A program made the position numbers and the translations under genes. 64,000 nucleotides of DNA from Planctomycetota bacterium (GTDB taxonomy: Bacteria; Planctomycetota; UBA1135; UBA2386): positions 186,001 to 250,000 of the forward strand of contig JACKIC010000007.1 in NCBI GenBank assembly GCA_020638655.1. Reading direction: 5' to 3'. Within the stretch, counting starts at the first letter, position 1. Every line of letters begins with the position of its first letter. Below the pieces are notes generated by a model, which ran no database searches, had not been told where the DNA came from, and saw nothing but the letters and a program-made list of their open reading frames with translations. Shown in pieces: positions 17,592 to 26,042 of the stretch.

Positions 17592-17620
17592 TTGACCCGC
17601 GGGCGCCGCACCAACATCCT
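17592..17620 (+). promoter_or_regulatory. Promoter of ffh, leaderless
   Basis: TTGACC at 17592-17597 and CATCCT at 17615-17620 are 17 bases apart. The ATG of ffh follows 7 bases after the -10-like box, so transcription would start at the start codon. The -10 box is weak, but the geometry copies that before the rlmI-like gene. No Shine-Dalgarno sequence is present. Confidence 0.42.
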
Positions 17621-17627
17621 GCGCTCG

Positions 17628-19088
17628 ATGTTCGACTCCCTCGCGAATGCGCTCGGCAAGGCCTACCGCTCCCTCGTCGGCCAGAAGGTCCTCACCGAGG
17701 CGAACGTCGACGAGGGCATCCGGGCCGTGCGCCAGGCCCTGCTCGAGGCCGACGTCAACTTCCAGGTCGCCAAGGAGTTCGTCGCCGACGTGCGGCAGCG
17801 GGTGGTCGGCCAGAAGGTGATCGAGTCGGTCGAGCCCGGGCAGCAGTTCGTCAAGTGCTTCCACGACGCGCTGACCGAGCTCCTGGGCGGCCAGGCGGTG
17901 GGGTTGCCGGTCGCCGACAAGGGGCCGCTGGTGCTGATGATGTGCGGCCTGCAGGGCAGCGGCAAGACGACCACCTGCGCCAAGCTCGCCCTGTGGCTGC
18001 GCAAGAACAAGAAGAAGAAGCCGCTGCTGGTCGCGGCCGACCTGCAGCGCCCCGCCGCGGTCGAGCAGCTGCAGAGCCTGGGCAAGCAGCTCGGCATCGC
18101 CGTGCACGCCGAACCGACCACGGCGCGCCCGCCCGAAGTCTGCCGGCGCGGCGTCGAATACGGCGTCGCCCACGGCCACGACGTGATCATCCTCGACACC
18201 GCGGGTCGCCTGCACATCGACGAGCCGCTGATGGTCGAGCTGCAGGAGATCCACGCCAAGTGCAAGCCGCACGGCGTGCTGCTGGTCGCCGACGCGATGC
18301 TCGGTCAGGACGCGGTCAACTCGAGCAAGGAGTTCCACGCGCGCCTGCCGCTGCACGGCCTGATCCTGACCAAGGTCGACGGCGACGCGCGCGGCGGCGC
18401 GGCGCTGTCGATCGTCAAGGTGACCGGCCGGCCGATCCTGTTCGCGGGCGTCGGCGAGAAGGTCGACGACCTCGAGGAGTTCGATCCGTCGCGCATGGCC
18501 GGCCGCATCCTCGGCATGGGCGACGTCGTCGGCCTGGTCGAGAAGGCGCAGTCGGTGATCGACGAGAAGGAGGCCGAGGCGGCGGCGAAGAAGCTGCAGA
18601 AGGGTCAGTTCAACTTCGAGGACTTCCTCTCGCAGCTGAACATGATCCGCAAGCTGGGCCCGCTCAAGAAGGTGCTCGGCATGCTCCCGGGCGTCGGCTC
18701 GATGCTCAAGGACGTCGACCTCGACGACAGACACTTCAAGCGGCTCGAGGCGATGATCCAGTCGATGACGCCGCGCGAGCGCCAGCGTCCCGACGTGATC
18801 GACCTGCCGCGGCGCCGTCGCATCGCCGCGGGCTCGGGCAATCCGCTCGACGCGGTGAACGGCCTGATCAAGCAGTTCAAGACGATGCAGGACATGATGA
18901 AGAAGATGGGGCGGGGCGGCGGCATGCCGCCGGGCCTCGGCGACCTGCTGGGCGGCGGCGGCATGGGGGGCGGCGGCCTCGGTGGCATGGGGGGGCTGCC
19001 CAAGGGGTTCGGCGGCGGCGGGCGCGGCGGCGGCCGCGGCTTCCCGGGGGGCTTCCCCGGCGGATTCCCGGGCGGCCGCCGGCGCTGA
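17628..19088 (+). CDS. ffh: Signal recognition particle protein Ffh (SRP54)
   Basis: A 486-residue GTPase that binds signal peptides of nascent membrane proteins and delivers ribosomes to FtsY. The N-domain helical bundle (residues ~1-90) is followed by the G domain: P-loop GLQGSGKTTTCAKLA, DTAGRLHID, TKVDGDARGGAALS. The M domain follows from about residue 300, with RRRRIAAGSG as the 4.5S RNA-binding element and the methionine-rich MQDMMKKMG helix. The last ~60 residues are an unusual Gly/Met/Phe-rich tail (GGGMPPGLG... GGFPGGFPGGRRR). The ATG at 17628 is the family start. rpsP follows after 118 bases, as in many bacteria. Confidence 0.96.
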   Translation: MFDSLANALGKAYRSLVGQKVLTEANVDEGIRAVRQALLEADVNFQVAKEFVADVRQRVVGQKVIESVEPGQQFVKCFHDALTELLGGQAVGLPVADKGPLVLMMCGLQGSGKTTTCAKLALWLRKNKKKKPLLVAADLQRPAAVEQLQSLGKQLGIAVHAEPTTARPPEVCRRGVEYGVAHGHDVIILDTAGRLHIDEPLMVELQEIHAKCKPHGVLLVADAMLGQDAVNSSKEFHARLPLHGLILTKVDGDARGGAALSIVKVTGRPILFAGVGEKVDDLEEFDPSRMAGRILGMGDVVGLVEKAQSVIDEKEAEAAAKKLQKGQFNFEDFLSQLNMIRKLGPLKKVLGMLPGVGSMLKDVDLDDRHFKRLEAMIQSMTPRERQRPDVIDLPRRRRIAAGSGNPLDAVNGLIKQFKTMQDMMKKMGRGGGMPPGLGDLLGGGGMGGGGLGGMGGLPKGFGGGGRGGGRGFPGGFPGGFPGGRRR

Positions 19089-19206
19089 GCGCGGCGATCG
19101 GTCACGGATTGGCCGCGGGGCGCGAAAAAGGGCTGGCGCTGACGCATCCGATTTGCTTTGCTTCTCGCCCCATTTCCGCCGGATCCCCGATCGCACGGAG
19201 ACAGCT

Positions 19207-19593
19207 TTGGCAGTCACGCTTCGTCTGAAACGCTTTGGCCGACTCAACCACCCGACCTACCGCGTGGTTGCCACCGATCCGCGCTTCCCGCGCGACGGCC
19301 GCATCATCGAGGCCCTCGGCTACTACCTGCCGTTGATGCCCCGCGCCCAGGAACAGGTCAAGCTCAACACCGAGCGCGTCCAGTACTGGCTGTCCGTCGG
19401 CGCCAAGGCGTCGGAGACGGTCGCCGAGATGATCGAGAAGGCCGGGGTCGCGATCCCGCAGCCGAAGAAGCGCGAGCGCAACAAGAGCAAGGCCAAGGCC
19501 AAGCCGTTCGTGCCGCCGAAGAAGAAGGTGCGCAAGCCCAAGGCGCAGAAGCGCGCCGAGAAGGCGGAGCGCGCCGCCGCCGGCAAGAAGTAG
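19207..19593 (+). CDS. rpsP: 30S ribosomal protein bS16
   Basis: A 128-residue protein of the small subunit body. The conserved core is residues 1-85 (VTLRLKRFGRLNHPTYRVV, RFPRDGRIIEALGYYLP, VQYWLSVGAKASETV), followed by a ~45-residue Lys/Ala-rich tail that is longer than the E. coli protein. The start is TTG at 19207, supported by GGAG at 19197-19200 with a 6-base spacer and by exact agreement with the family N-terminus. It follows ffh, but rimM, trmD and rplS, the usual next genes, are absent. Confidence 0.95.
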   Translation: MAVTLRLKRFGRLNHPTYRVVATDPRFPRDGRIIEALGYYLPLMPRAQEQVKLNTERVQYWLSVGAKASETVAEMIEKAGVAIPQPKKRERNKSKAKAKPFVPPKKKVRKPKAQKRAEKAERAAAGKK

Positions 19594-19723
19594 CCGGCCT
19601 GTGCGCGGGACGAGGCGGCGCCGCCCGGCGTGCGCCCGCGCCTGCGCTGTGGCAACCGGCATCGTGACCCTCTGCTAGCTCTGCTGTCGCCCGGACCCTG
19701 CCGGGCATTCGCCAAACCCATCC

Positions 19724-20611
19724 GTGCCGTCGAAGAAGAAGACTGCTCCTGAGCCCGAGGTCGCCGCGACGCCGGATCCGCGTGAGCCGCTCGATCCGAC
19801 GCCCGCCAACTTCAAGTTGGTGCTCGCGGAGCTCGAGAAGGTCCTCGCCGACGTGCCGGTGCCGCCGCCTTTTGTTCTCAAGAAGCCCCCGGCGCCGAGG
19901 GCTGCGCCCGCTCCGGCCGCGCCCGCGGCCCGCGGGGACGACGACGACGAGGCCGCGCCGGCCCCGGCCCCGGTGGCCGCGCCCGAGCCCGTCCCCGTCG
20001 AGGAGCCCGGTCCCGAGACCGACCTCGTCGAGGCGATGCTGCACATCTACTTCGCCGACGGGCTGGCCTGCGGCTACGGCCAGGAGGCTCGCCGCCGCAT
20101 CCGCGAGAGCTTCGTCGACCGCAACGAGTTCCGGGTCACCGAGGCGTACGAGGTCGAGGACCTGCTGCGCGACCTCGAGATCCCCGACCTGTTCGAGCGC
20201 TGCATGTGGGTGCGCGACTCGATCGCGCAGATCTACAACGACCAGAACGGCGTGCAGCTGGGTTTCCTGCGCAGCGCCGGCATCAGCGACCGCAACACGT
20301 TCTTCCAGCGCGCCCCGGCGCTGCAGCCGCACGTGGTGCACTTCCTCGGCAACCTGCTGACGCTCGAGGAGATCTGCTTCTCGGACAAGTCGACCCTGCG
20401 CGCGCAGCAGCGCTTCGGCCTGGACCCCAAGGACAAGGCCACCGCGGACTTCCTCAACAGCGTGCGCGTGCTGCTGGCTCCGTATCGCGGCATGCCGCTC
20501 GACGTCGGCAAGGACCAGGCGCGCGGCAAGGTCAACCTGACGCACCCGCTGTCGCCGACCTGCCTGTTGCTGCGGCTCGGGCCGCCGGCCAAGGGCGGCA
20601 AGAAGCGCTGA
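19724..20611 (+). CDS. Unknown protein with Pro/Ala-rich acidic N-terminus
   Basis: A 295-residue protein starting at GTG 19724. Residues ~50-105 are a low-complexity Pro/Ala/acid linker (RGDDDDEAAP...). The C-terminal ~185 residues are a compact, probably helical domain with segments such as HIYFADGLACGYGQEARRR, FRVTEAYEVEDLLRDLEIPD and VRDSIAQIYNDQNGVQLGFL. There is no signal peptide or membrane segment. It sits where rimM-trmD would be expected after rpsP, but shows no methyltransferase knot or RimM motif. I do not recognise the family. Codon use is like its neighbours, so it is a real gene. Confidence 0.7.
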   Translation: MPSKKKTAPEPEVAATPDPREPLDPTPANFKLVLAELEKVLADVPVPPPFVLKKPPAPRAAPAPAAPAARGDDDDEAAPAPAPVAAPEPVPVEEPGPETDLVEAMLHIYFADGLACGYGQEARRRIRESFVDRNEFRVTEAYEVEDLLRDLEIPDLFERCMWVRDSIAQIYNDQNGVQLGFLRSAGISDRNTFFQRAPALQPHVVHFLGNLLTLEEICFSDKSTLRAQQRFGLDPKDKATADFLNSVRVLLAPYRGMPLDVGKDQARGKVNLTHPLSPTCLLLRLGPPAKGGKKR

Positions 20612-20689
20612 TCGCGCGGTCGCCGCGTGCCTGCTGATTGCTGCGCGCCTCGCGCTCGCAGGCGGCGGGGCAACCGGTAGCATGCGGCC

Positions 20690-21283
20690 GTGATCGATCT
20701 GCTGCTCGCCTCGACCTCGCCCCGGCGTCGCGACCTGTTGGCCGCCGCAGGGCTGCGGTTCGAGCTGTGCGAGCCCGGCCCCGAGTATGTCCAGGGCGGT
20801 GACCACGATCACGGCGAGCGCGGCGAGCCCCGCGAGCTGGCGCGGCAGCGCGCGCGCCGCAAGGCGCTCGGCGCGCCGGGCAGCCACCGCGCGCCCGTGC
20901 TGGGCGTCGACACCGTGGTCGATCTGGACGGCATCGAACTGGGCAAGCCGCGGGACCGTGAGCAGGCCGAGGAGATGCTGCGGGCGCTGGCCGGGCGGCG
21001 GCACCTGGTGCACACCGCGCACTGCCTGCGGGCTCCCGACGGAGACCTCGTCGGCGAGCAGCTGGCGACGTCGACCGTGTCCTGCCGCGCGCCGACTCAG
21101 GCCGAATTGGAGCGATACCTGGACAGCGGACAGTGGCGCGGCAAGGCCGGCGGCTACGGCATCCAGGACGATGCACAAGCGTTCCTGACGCTGGTCGACG
21201 GGGCCTTCGACACGGTGGTGGGGCTGCACGTCGACGCGGTGCGGGCGCTGCTCGCGAACTGGTCGTCGCGGGAGTCCTCGTGA
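20690..21283 (+). CDS. maf: Maf-family nucleoside triphosphate pyrophosphatase
   Basis: A 197-residue cytoplasmic hydrolase that removes pyrophosphate from non-canonical or excess nucleotides (YhdE-type, dTTP/UTP) and has been linked to septum formation. Signature: LLLASTSPRRRDLLAAAGL at the start, VLGVDTVVDLDG with the catalytic Asp, GKPRDREQAEEMLRALAGRRHLVHTA, and WRGKAGGYGIQDDA near the C-terminus. The start is GTG 20690; a TAGCAT hexamer lies 6 bases upstream. The stop overlaps the GTG of the following gene, so the two are coupled. Confidence 0.9.
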   Translation: MIDLLLASTSPRRRDLLAAAGLRFELCEPGPEYVQGGDHDHGERGEPRELARQRARRKALGAPGSHRAPVLGVDTVVDLDGIELGKPRDREQAEEMLRALAGRRHLVHTAHCLRAPDGDLVGEQLATSTVSCRAPTQAELERYLDSGQWRGKAGGYGIQDDAQAFLTLVDGAFDTVVGLHVDAVRALLANWSSRESS

Positions 21284-21792
21284 AGCTGTGGCCCGAGGCG
21301 CTGGCCGGCCGGCTGTTCCTGGCGCTGGCGCTGGCGGCCTGTGCCATCGCCGCGCTGGCGCAGCTGGTCTCCGAGCGCGACGCCGTGGCTGCCGCGGTCG
21401 CGCGGCCGAAGGCGGCCCCACAGCCGCGGCCGGTGCGACAGATCGTCCCGGTGCCCGCGGTCGCCGGGCGCATCCTGCTCAGCAGTTCGCCGCAGATCGT
21501 GCCGGCGGAGCCCGCGCCGGTGGTGCAGCTGTTGGCCGATGGCACCGAGGTGCTGCGCCGCGCGCCGCCGCTTCCCGAGGGCCCCCAGGCCGCGGCGCTG
21601 CTGCCCGGCGAAGCCGTGATCGTGCTGCCCGCGGCGACGCTGGGGCAGCTGACCCCTGATGCCCGCGGCGCCCTCGTCGAGCTGATCGGCCGTCTGGTGC
21701 GGGAGCGGCCGGTGCCGGCGACGCGCTTTGCCACGCTGGACTTCCGCATGCCCGTGGCCGACCTCGAGCGCCTGCTCGCCTGGGTGTACTGA
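21280..21792 (+). CDS. Unknown protein with N-terminal membrane anchor, coupled to maf
   Basis: A 170-residue protein whose GTG overlaps the maf stop (GTGA). Residues ~6-26 (ALAGRLFLALALAACAIAALAQL) are a single membrane anchor or uncleaved signal. The remainder is Ala/Pro-rich and then carries a small folded region with TEVLRRAPPLPEGPQAAAL and LTPDARGALVELIGRLVRE. The tail RFATLDFRMPVADLERLLAWVY is amphipathic. I do not recognise it. Coupling to maf suggests only co-expression. Confidence 0.6.
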   Translation: MKLWPEALAGRLFLALALAACAIAALAQLVSERDAVAAAVARPKAAPQPRPVRQIVPVPAVAGRILLSSSPQIVPAEPAPVVQLLADGTEVLRRAPPLPEGPQAAALLPGEAVIVLPAATLGQLTPDARGALVELIGRLVRERPVPATRFATLDFRMPVADLERLLAWVY

Positions 21793-21799
21793 CCACCTG

Positions 21800-21827
21800 T
21801 TGACGTTTCGCGGGCCGGCCCTACACT
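21800..21827 (+). promoter_or_regulatory. Sigma-70-type promoter of rpmE
   Basis: TTGACG at 21800-21805 and TACACT at 21822-21827 are 16 bases apart, both close to consensus. The predicted start near 21834 leaves a leader of about 38 bases before the rpmE ATG at 21872. Confidence 0.7.
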
Positions 21828-21871
21828 CTTCGGCCCGCTTCGCGACCAAGCCCGCGCGCGGAACAGCGCCC

Positions 21872-22090
21872 ATGAAAGCCGACATCCATCCGAAGTACGT
21901 CGCCTGCCAGGTCTCCTGCGCCTGCGGCAACAAGTTCGTGACCCACTCCGTCAAGTCGGAGATCCGCACGGACATCTGCTCGGCCTGCCACCCGTTCTTC
22001 ACGGGTGCGACCAAGTTCGTCGACTCGGCCGGCCGCGTCGACAAGTTCATGAAGCGCTACGGCAAGACGAAGGACGCCAGCAAGGCCTAG
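21872..22090 (+). CDS. rpmE: 50S ribosomal protein bL31, zinc-binding type
   Basis: A 72-residue ribosomal protein of the central protuberance and bridge region. MKADIHPKYVACQVSCACGNKF begins as in E. coli bL31. The zinc ligands are the two Cys of CAC and the two Cys of ICSACHPFFTG, so this is the zinc-containing paralogue rather than the zinc-free form induced in zinc shortage. prfA follows 92 bases downstream, a common pairing. Confidence 0.95.
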   Translation: MKADIHPKYVACQVSCACGNKFVTHSVKSEIRTDICSACHPFFTGATKFVDSAGRVDKFMKRYGKTKDASKA

Positions 22091-22182
22091 CTGCGCGAGG
22101 CGGCCCCGCGTCGTAGCCGTCGCCTTCCAGTGTCGGAGGGAGCGTCGCCGCGACGGCCCTCGGTCGCCGTGGTCCTCCGCGC

Positions 22183-23262
22183 ATGAGCTTCCTGCGGCCC
22201 CGCATCCAGCAGCGGCTGGACAGCCTCGTGGCGCGCCACGAGCAGCTGATGGTGCAGTCTGCCGACCCCGAGGTGCTCGCGCGCCCCGAGCGGCTGGCCG
22301 CGCTGCAGCGTGAACTCGGCAGCGCCACCGAAGTGGTGGGGCGCTACCGCGCGTTCACCAAGCTGCTCGCCGACATCGAAGAGCACCGCGCGCTCGCGGA
22401 CGGCGGCGACGAACTCGCGGAGCTCGCGCGCGCCGAGTTGCCGGGGCTCGAGGAGCGCGCGCGCAGCGAAGCCGACGCGCTGATCGATCTGCTGCTCGCC
22501 GAACAGGGTGACGACCGCCGCGACTGCATCGTCGAGATCCGCGCCGGCACCGGCGGCGAGGAGGCGGCGCTGTTCGCCAAGGACCTGTGCACGATCTACC
22601 AGCGCTTCGCGGCGCGGCGCGGCTGGACCTTCGAGCCGATGCACGCGACGCCGACCGAGCAGGGCGGCTTCAAGGAGATCCTGTTCACGCTGCGCGGCCA
22701 GAGCGTCTTCCACTACATGCAGTTCGAGTCCGGCGGGCACCGCGTGCAGCGCGTGCCCGAGACCGAGGCCAAGGGCCGCGTGCACACCTCGGCGGCGACG
22801 GTCGCCGTGCTGCCCGAGGCCGAGGAGGTCGAGGTGCACATCGACGAGTCGCGCGACCTCAAGATGGACACCTACCGCGCCAGCGGCGCCGGCGGCCAGC
22901 ACGTCAACAAGACCGAGTCCGCGGTGCGCATCACGCACCTGCCCAGCGGTCTGGTGGTCACCTGCCAGGAGGAGCGCAGCCAGCTCAAGAACCGGCAGCG
23001 CGCCATGGCCCTGCTGCGCGCCCGGCTCTACGAGGCGCAGAAGCGCGCGGCCGACGCGGCCCGCGCCGCCGAGCGCAAGGAGCAGGTGGGCTCGGGCGAC
23101 CGCAGCGACCGGGTGCGCACCTACAACTTCCCGCAGGACCGTCTGACCGACCATCGCCTGAACCGCAACTTCGCGCTGTCGCAGGTGCTCGAGGGCAAGC
23201 TCGAGCCGATCGTCGACGGCCTGCTGCAGGACCTGCGCGAGCGGCGCATCGAGGAGCTGTAA
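22183..23262 (+). CDS. prfA: Peptide chain release factor 1
   Basis: A 359-residue class I release factor that recognises UAA and UAG and hydrolyses peptidyl-tRNA. The GGQ motif is in YRASGAGGQHVNKTESAVRI, with the Gln that PrmC methylates, and the recognition domain contains RAGTGGEEAALFA and the downstream codon-reading loop. RSDRVRTYNFPQDRLTDHR is the conserved C-terminal box. Length and motifs are normal. prmC lies two genes downstream, with one unknown membrane gene inserted between. Confidence 0.96.
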   Translation: MSFLRPRIQQRLDSLVARHEQLMVQSADPEVLARPERLAALQRELGSATEVVGRYRAFTKLLADIEEHRALADGGDELAELARAELPGLEERARSEADALIDLLLAEQGDDRRDCIVEIRAGTGGEEAALFAKDLCTIYQRFAARRGWTFEPMHATPTEQGGFKEILFTLRGQSVFHYMQFESGGHRVQRVPETEAKGRVHTSAATVAVLPEAEEVEVHIDESRDLKMDTYRASGAGGQHVNKTESAVRITHLPSGLVVTCQEERSQLKNRQRAMALLRARLYEAQKRAADAARAAERKEQVGSGDRSDRVRTYNFPQDRLTDHRLNRNFALSQVLEGKLEPIVDGLLQDLRERRIEEL

Positions 23263-23405
23263 TCCGTGAACCCGCCGCCGCCGAGCGCCGTGAAAGCGCT
23301 TCGTCCCGGAACTTGCGTGACTGGCGCGTGGCCAGCCGTCACGATCTTCGCCCTGCCACTCGAGCCAACCCCTCTCACTCTCCCCATCCGACCGGAGCAC
23401 GATCG

Positions 23406-24119
23406 ATGAGCGACACCGCGACCCCTGGCGAACTCGAACCCCTCGCCCCTCTCGAGCCCCTCGACGCCGGCGCCGGCATGGCCGGTCCGGGCAGCGACGA
23501 GGCCACGCTCATGATGCTGCGTTCGGGCCTGCCCGCGCCCGCCTTCAACCCGAACTGCCGCGACAAGACCTTCTACAAGTTCCTGTTCGCGGGCGTGCTG
23601 ATGGTCGTCGGCTGCCTGATGCCGTTCTCGGCGAACCTCGCGGTCGCCGGCTACCAGACGATCAGCGGCGGCATCTACCTGTTCATCGGCATCGCGATGA
23701 TCTGGACCTGGTGGGGCGCCATCAACGTCAACCGCTCCACGAACGCGAGCCTGAAGTGGCTGCTGTTCTGCGCGATCCCGCTGATCGCCGGCATCATGGG
23801 CATGGCGAGCTTCGATCCCGAGGCGGCGCTGGTCGCGGCCAAGGATGCGGGGCACCTGCCCGCGTCGGCGATCACCTCGACCTGGGGCACGCTGTTCAGT
23901 GACATGTTCACGGCGGGGCGCCCCGGCGCTGGCTCGATCGAGCCGGCGGCGCGCGTCTCGACCTTCTGGATGCTGCTCGGCCCGGGCAAGTTCTTCGTCA
24001 CCCTCGGCGCCGTCTACGCGGAGCTCAACTTCATCGGCGGCATCTTCGGTGGCGCCAAGCAGAACAAGCAGATGAAGCAGCAGAAGCAGATGGCGGCTTC
24101 CGAGCGCAAGCGCAAGTGA
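23406..24119 (+). CDS. Unknown polytopic membrane protein between prfA and prmC
   Basis: A 237-residue protein. Residues ~1-55 are soluble and acidic/Pro-rich. At least four hydrophobic segments follow: YKFLFAGVLMVVGCLMPF, TISGGIYLFIGIAMIWTWWG, LKWLLFCAIPLIAGIMGMA and a C-terminal one around FFVTLGAVYAELNFIGGIFG. It ends in a Lys/Gln-rich cytoplasmic tail (KQNKQMKQQKQMAASERKRK). GGAG lies about 10 bases before ATG 23406. The family is not recognised; the position inside the release-factor pair is odd but may be simple insertion. Confidence 0.7.
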   Translation: MSDTATPGELEPLAPLEPLDAGAGMAGPGSDEATLMMLRSGLPAPAFNPNCRDKTFYKFLFAGVLMVVGCLMPFSANLAVAGYQTISGGIYLFIGIAMIWTWWGAINVNRSTNASLKWLLFCAIPLIAGIMGMASFDPEAALVAAKDAGHLPASAITSTWGTLFSDMFTAGRPGAGSIEPAARVSTFWMLLGPGKFFVTLGAVYAELNFIGGIFGGAKQNKQMKQQKQMAASERKRK

Positions 24120-24171
24120 GCGCCAGGCCGCCGATCCGCGCGCTGCCGTCCGGCGTCCCGGAGGCAGCGCG

Positions 24172-25035
24172 ATGAGCGACGGCGGCCACACCGTGCTCAG
24201 CGTGCTCAAGGGCGCCGAGCAGTGGCTCTCCAAGCGCGGCGTCGACGCGCCGCGGCTGTCCGCCGAGCTGTTGCTCGGCAAGGTGCTGGCGCTGCCGCGC
24301 CTGTCGCTCTACCTCGCGCACGACCGGCCGCTCGACGAGTCCGAACGCGCGGCGATGCGCGCCCTGCTGATGCGGCGCGGCGAGGGTGAGCCCGTCGCCT
24401 ACCTGCTCGGCAGCCAGAGCTTCCGCGGCCACGAGCTGGCGGTGTCGCCGGCCGTGCTGATCCCGCGCCCCGAGACCGAGGAGCTGGTTTCGCTCGCGCT
24501 CGAGCGCGCGCCGCAGGGCGGCAGCGTGCTCGACCTCGGCACCGGCAGCGGCGCGATCGCGATCGCGATCGCCAAGGAGCGCAGCGACCTGCGCGTGGTC
24601 GCTGCCGACGTCAGCAAGAACGCGCTGGACCTGGCGCGCGCCAACGTGGCGCGCCACGCGCTCGAGGGGCGTGTCGAGCTGCGCCACGGCTCGTGGTGGC
24701 AGCCCGTGGCCGCGGCGGAGGTGTTCGATCTGGTGGTCAGCAACCCGCCCTACATCGACCCGGACGCGCCGACCGGGCTCGCGGCCGACGTCAAGGCGTT
24801 CGAGCCGCCGCTGGCGCTGTTCACCTCACCGGGCGACCCGGCGTCCTGCTACCGCGAGATCGCGGCGGGACTCGAGCAACACCTGCGCGCCGGCTGCTGG
24901 TTCCTGGGCGAGGCTGGGCTCGGGTCGACCGAACCGGCGCGCGCCTGCCTGCAGCAGCAGCCGTGGCTCGAGGAGGTGTCGCTGGTCGAGGACCTGTCCG
25001 GCCACGACCGCTTCGTGCTGGCGCGGCGGCGCTGA
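24172..25035 (+). CDS. prmC: Release factor glutamine N5-methyltransferase PrmC
   Basis: A 287-residue enzyme that methylates the Gln of the GGQ motif of release factors, using SAM. The N-terminal helical domain (residues ~1-85, GAEQWLSKRGVDAPRLSAELLL) precedes the Rossmann domain: VLIPRPETEELV, motif I VLDLGTGSGAIAIAIA, and the diagnostic VVSNPPYIDPDA, which binds the Gln side chain. The prfA product is the expected substrate and lies close by. Confidence 0.94.
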   Translation: MSDGGHTVLSVLKGAEQWLSKRGVDAPRLSAELLLGKVLALPRLSLYLAHDRPLDESERAAMRALLMRRGEGEPVAYLLGSQSFRGHELAVSPAVLIPRPETEELVSLALERAPQGGSVLDLGTGSGAIAIAIAKERSDLRVVAADVSKNALDLARANVARHALEGRVELRHGSWWQPVAAAEVFDLVVSNPPYIDPDAPTGLAADVKAFEPPLALFTSPGDPASCYREIAAGLEQHLRAGCWFLGEAGLGSTEPARACLQQQPWLEEVSLVEDLSGHDRFVLARRR

Positions 25036-25054
25036 GCGGCGCCGGTGGTCCGGT

Positions 25055-25411
25055 CTAGCGGCTCCGGTGCGCCTTGCCGACGTAGTTGCGCAGCGCGGCG
25101 CGGGTCACCGCGGTGATCTCGGTGAAGTAGACCGCGAGGTCGTACTTGCCGCGGTCGGCGCCGTCGAGCGGTTCGCAGCGCACCACGGCCCCCTTCACGT
25201 GGTGGATCTCGGTGGCGCCCGGCAGCGCGAAGTCCAGCGCCACCAGCGTCATCTCCGGGATCTCCTGCGGCGCGGCACAGGCCAGGCCGATCTCGGAGAT
25301 GTCGCGCAGGATCGCCGGATCGGCGGCTACGTCGTTGGCGAAGCGGACCGGAAAGGAAGCCGGCACGCGCTCGGCGCGGCGGCGATCGGATTGGGGAGAG
25401 GGCGAAGCCAC
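25055..25411 (-). CDS. PilZ-domain protein
   Basis: A 118-residue protein made of little more than one PilZ domain. RRRAERVPASFPVRF gives the RxxxR motif and LRDISEIGLACAA the (D/N)xSxxG motif, the two elements that bind cyclic di-GMP. It has no membrane segment or second domain, so it would act as a small receptor or adaptor. It converges with prmC and is divergent from ssb, with a ~130-base gap; the target process is unknown. Confidence 0.85.
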   Translation of the reverse strand: MASPSPQSDRRRAERVPASFPVRFANDVAADPAILRDISEIGLACAAPQEIPEMTLVALDFALPGATEIHHVKGAVVRCEPLDGADRGKYDLAVYFTEITAVTRAALRNYVGKAHRSR

Positions 25412-25543
25412 GGCCGCACCATACCAACGCGCCGTGGGTGTCGCTAGGATCCGCCCAGCGGGTCGCGCCAGTTCCTCGGACGTGGTTTCTCAGACGGCGG
25501 GCCCTTCCCAACACACAACGAACAGCACAACGAGCATCCCTTC

Positions 25544-25996
25544 GTGGCGAACTTCAACAAAGTCATCCTCCTCGGCAACCTCACGCGCGACGTCGAACTG
25601 CGGCACACGCAGAGCGGCATGGCCCTCGCCAAGTTCGGCATGGCGATCAACCGCAAGTGGTCGCAGAACGGCGAGCAGAAGGAGTCGACGTGCTTCGTCG
25701 ACATGACCGCCTGGGGCAAGCAAGCCGAACTGCTGGGCCAGTACGTGCGCAAGGGCAGCCAGCTGTTCGTCGAGGGGCGCCTCGAGTACTCGACCTGGGA
25801 GAGCCAGGAAGGCGGCAAGCGCAGCAAGCTCGAGGTGGTCGTCGAGAACTTCCAGTTCGTCGGCAGCGCGCGCGGCGGCGACGAAGGTGGTGGCGGCGGC
25901 GGGCCGCGTCGTTCGGGCGGTCGCTCGTCGGCGCCGCGCGAGCAGGAAGCTGGCGGTGGCGGCGGCGACGTCGACTACGGCGACATCCCGTTCTAG
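25544..25996 (+). CDS. ssb: Single-stranded DNA-binding protein
   Basis: A 150-residue SSB. The OB-fold spans residues ~1-108 (FNKVILLGNLTRDVELRHTQ, GMAINRKW, TCFVDMTAWGKQAELL, KGSQLFVEGRLEYSTW). A Gly-rich disordered linker follows, then the acidic tip DVDYGDIPF through which SSB recruits repair and replication proteins. The start is GTG 25544, agreeing with the usual N-terminus. It is probably its own transcription unit, with the sulfatase gene 46 bases downstream. Confidence 0.95.
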   Translation: MANFNKVILLGNLTRDVELRHTQSGMALAKFGMAINRKWSQNGEQKESTCFVDMTAWGKQAELLGQYVRKGSQLFVEGRLEYSTWESQEGGKRSKLEVVVENFQFVGSARGGDEGGGGGGPRRSGGRSSAPREQEAGGGGGDVDYGDIPF

Positions 25997-26042
25997 GTTT
26001 GGGTGCCCTCCTCGCCCGGCGCCGGAGTTCCAGCAAAAGCCC

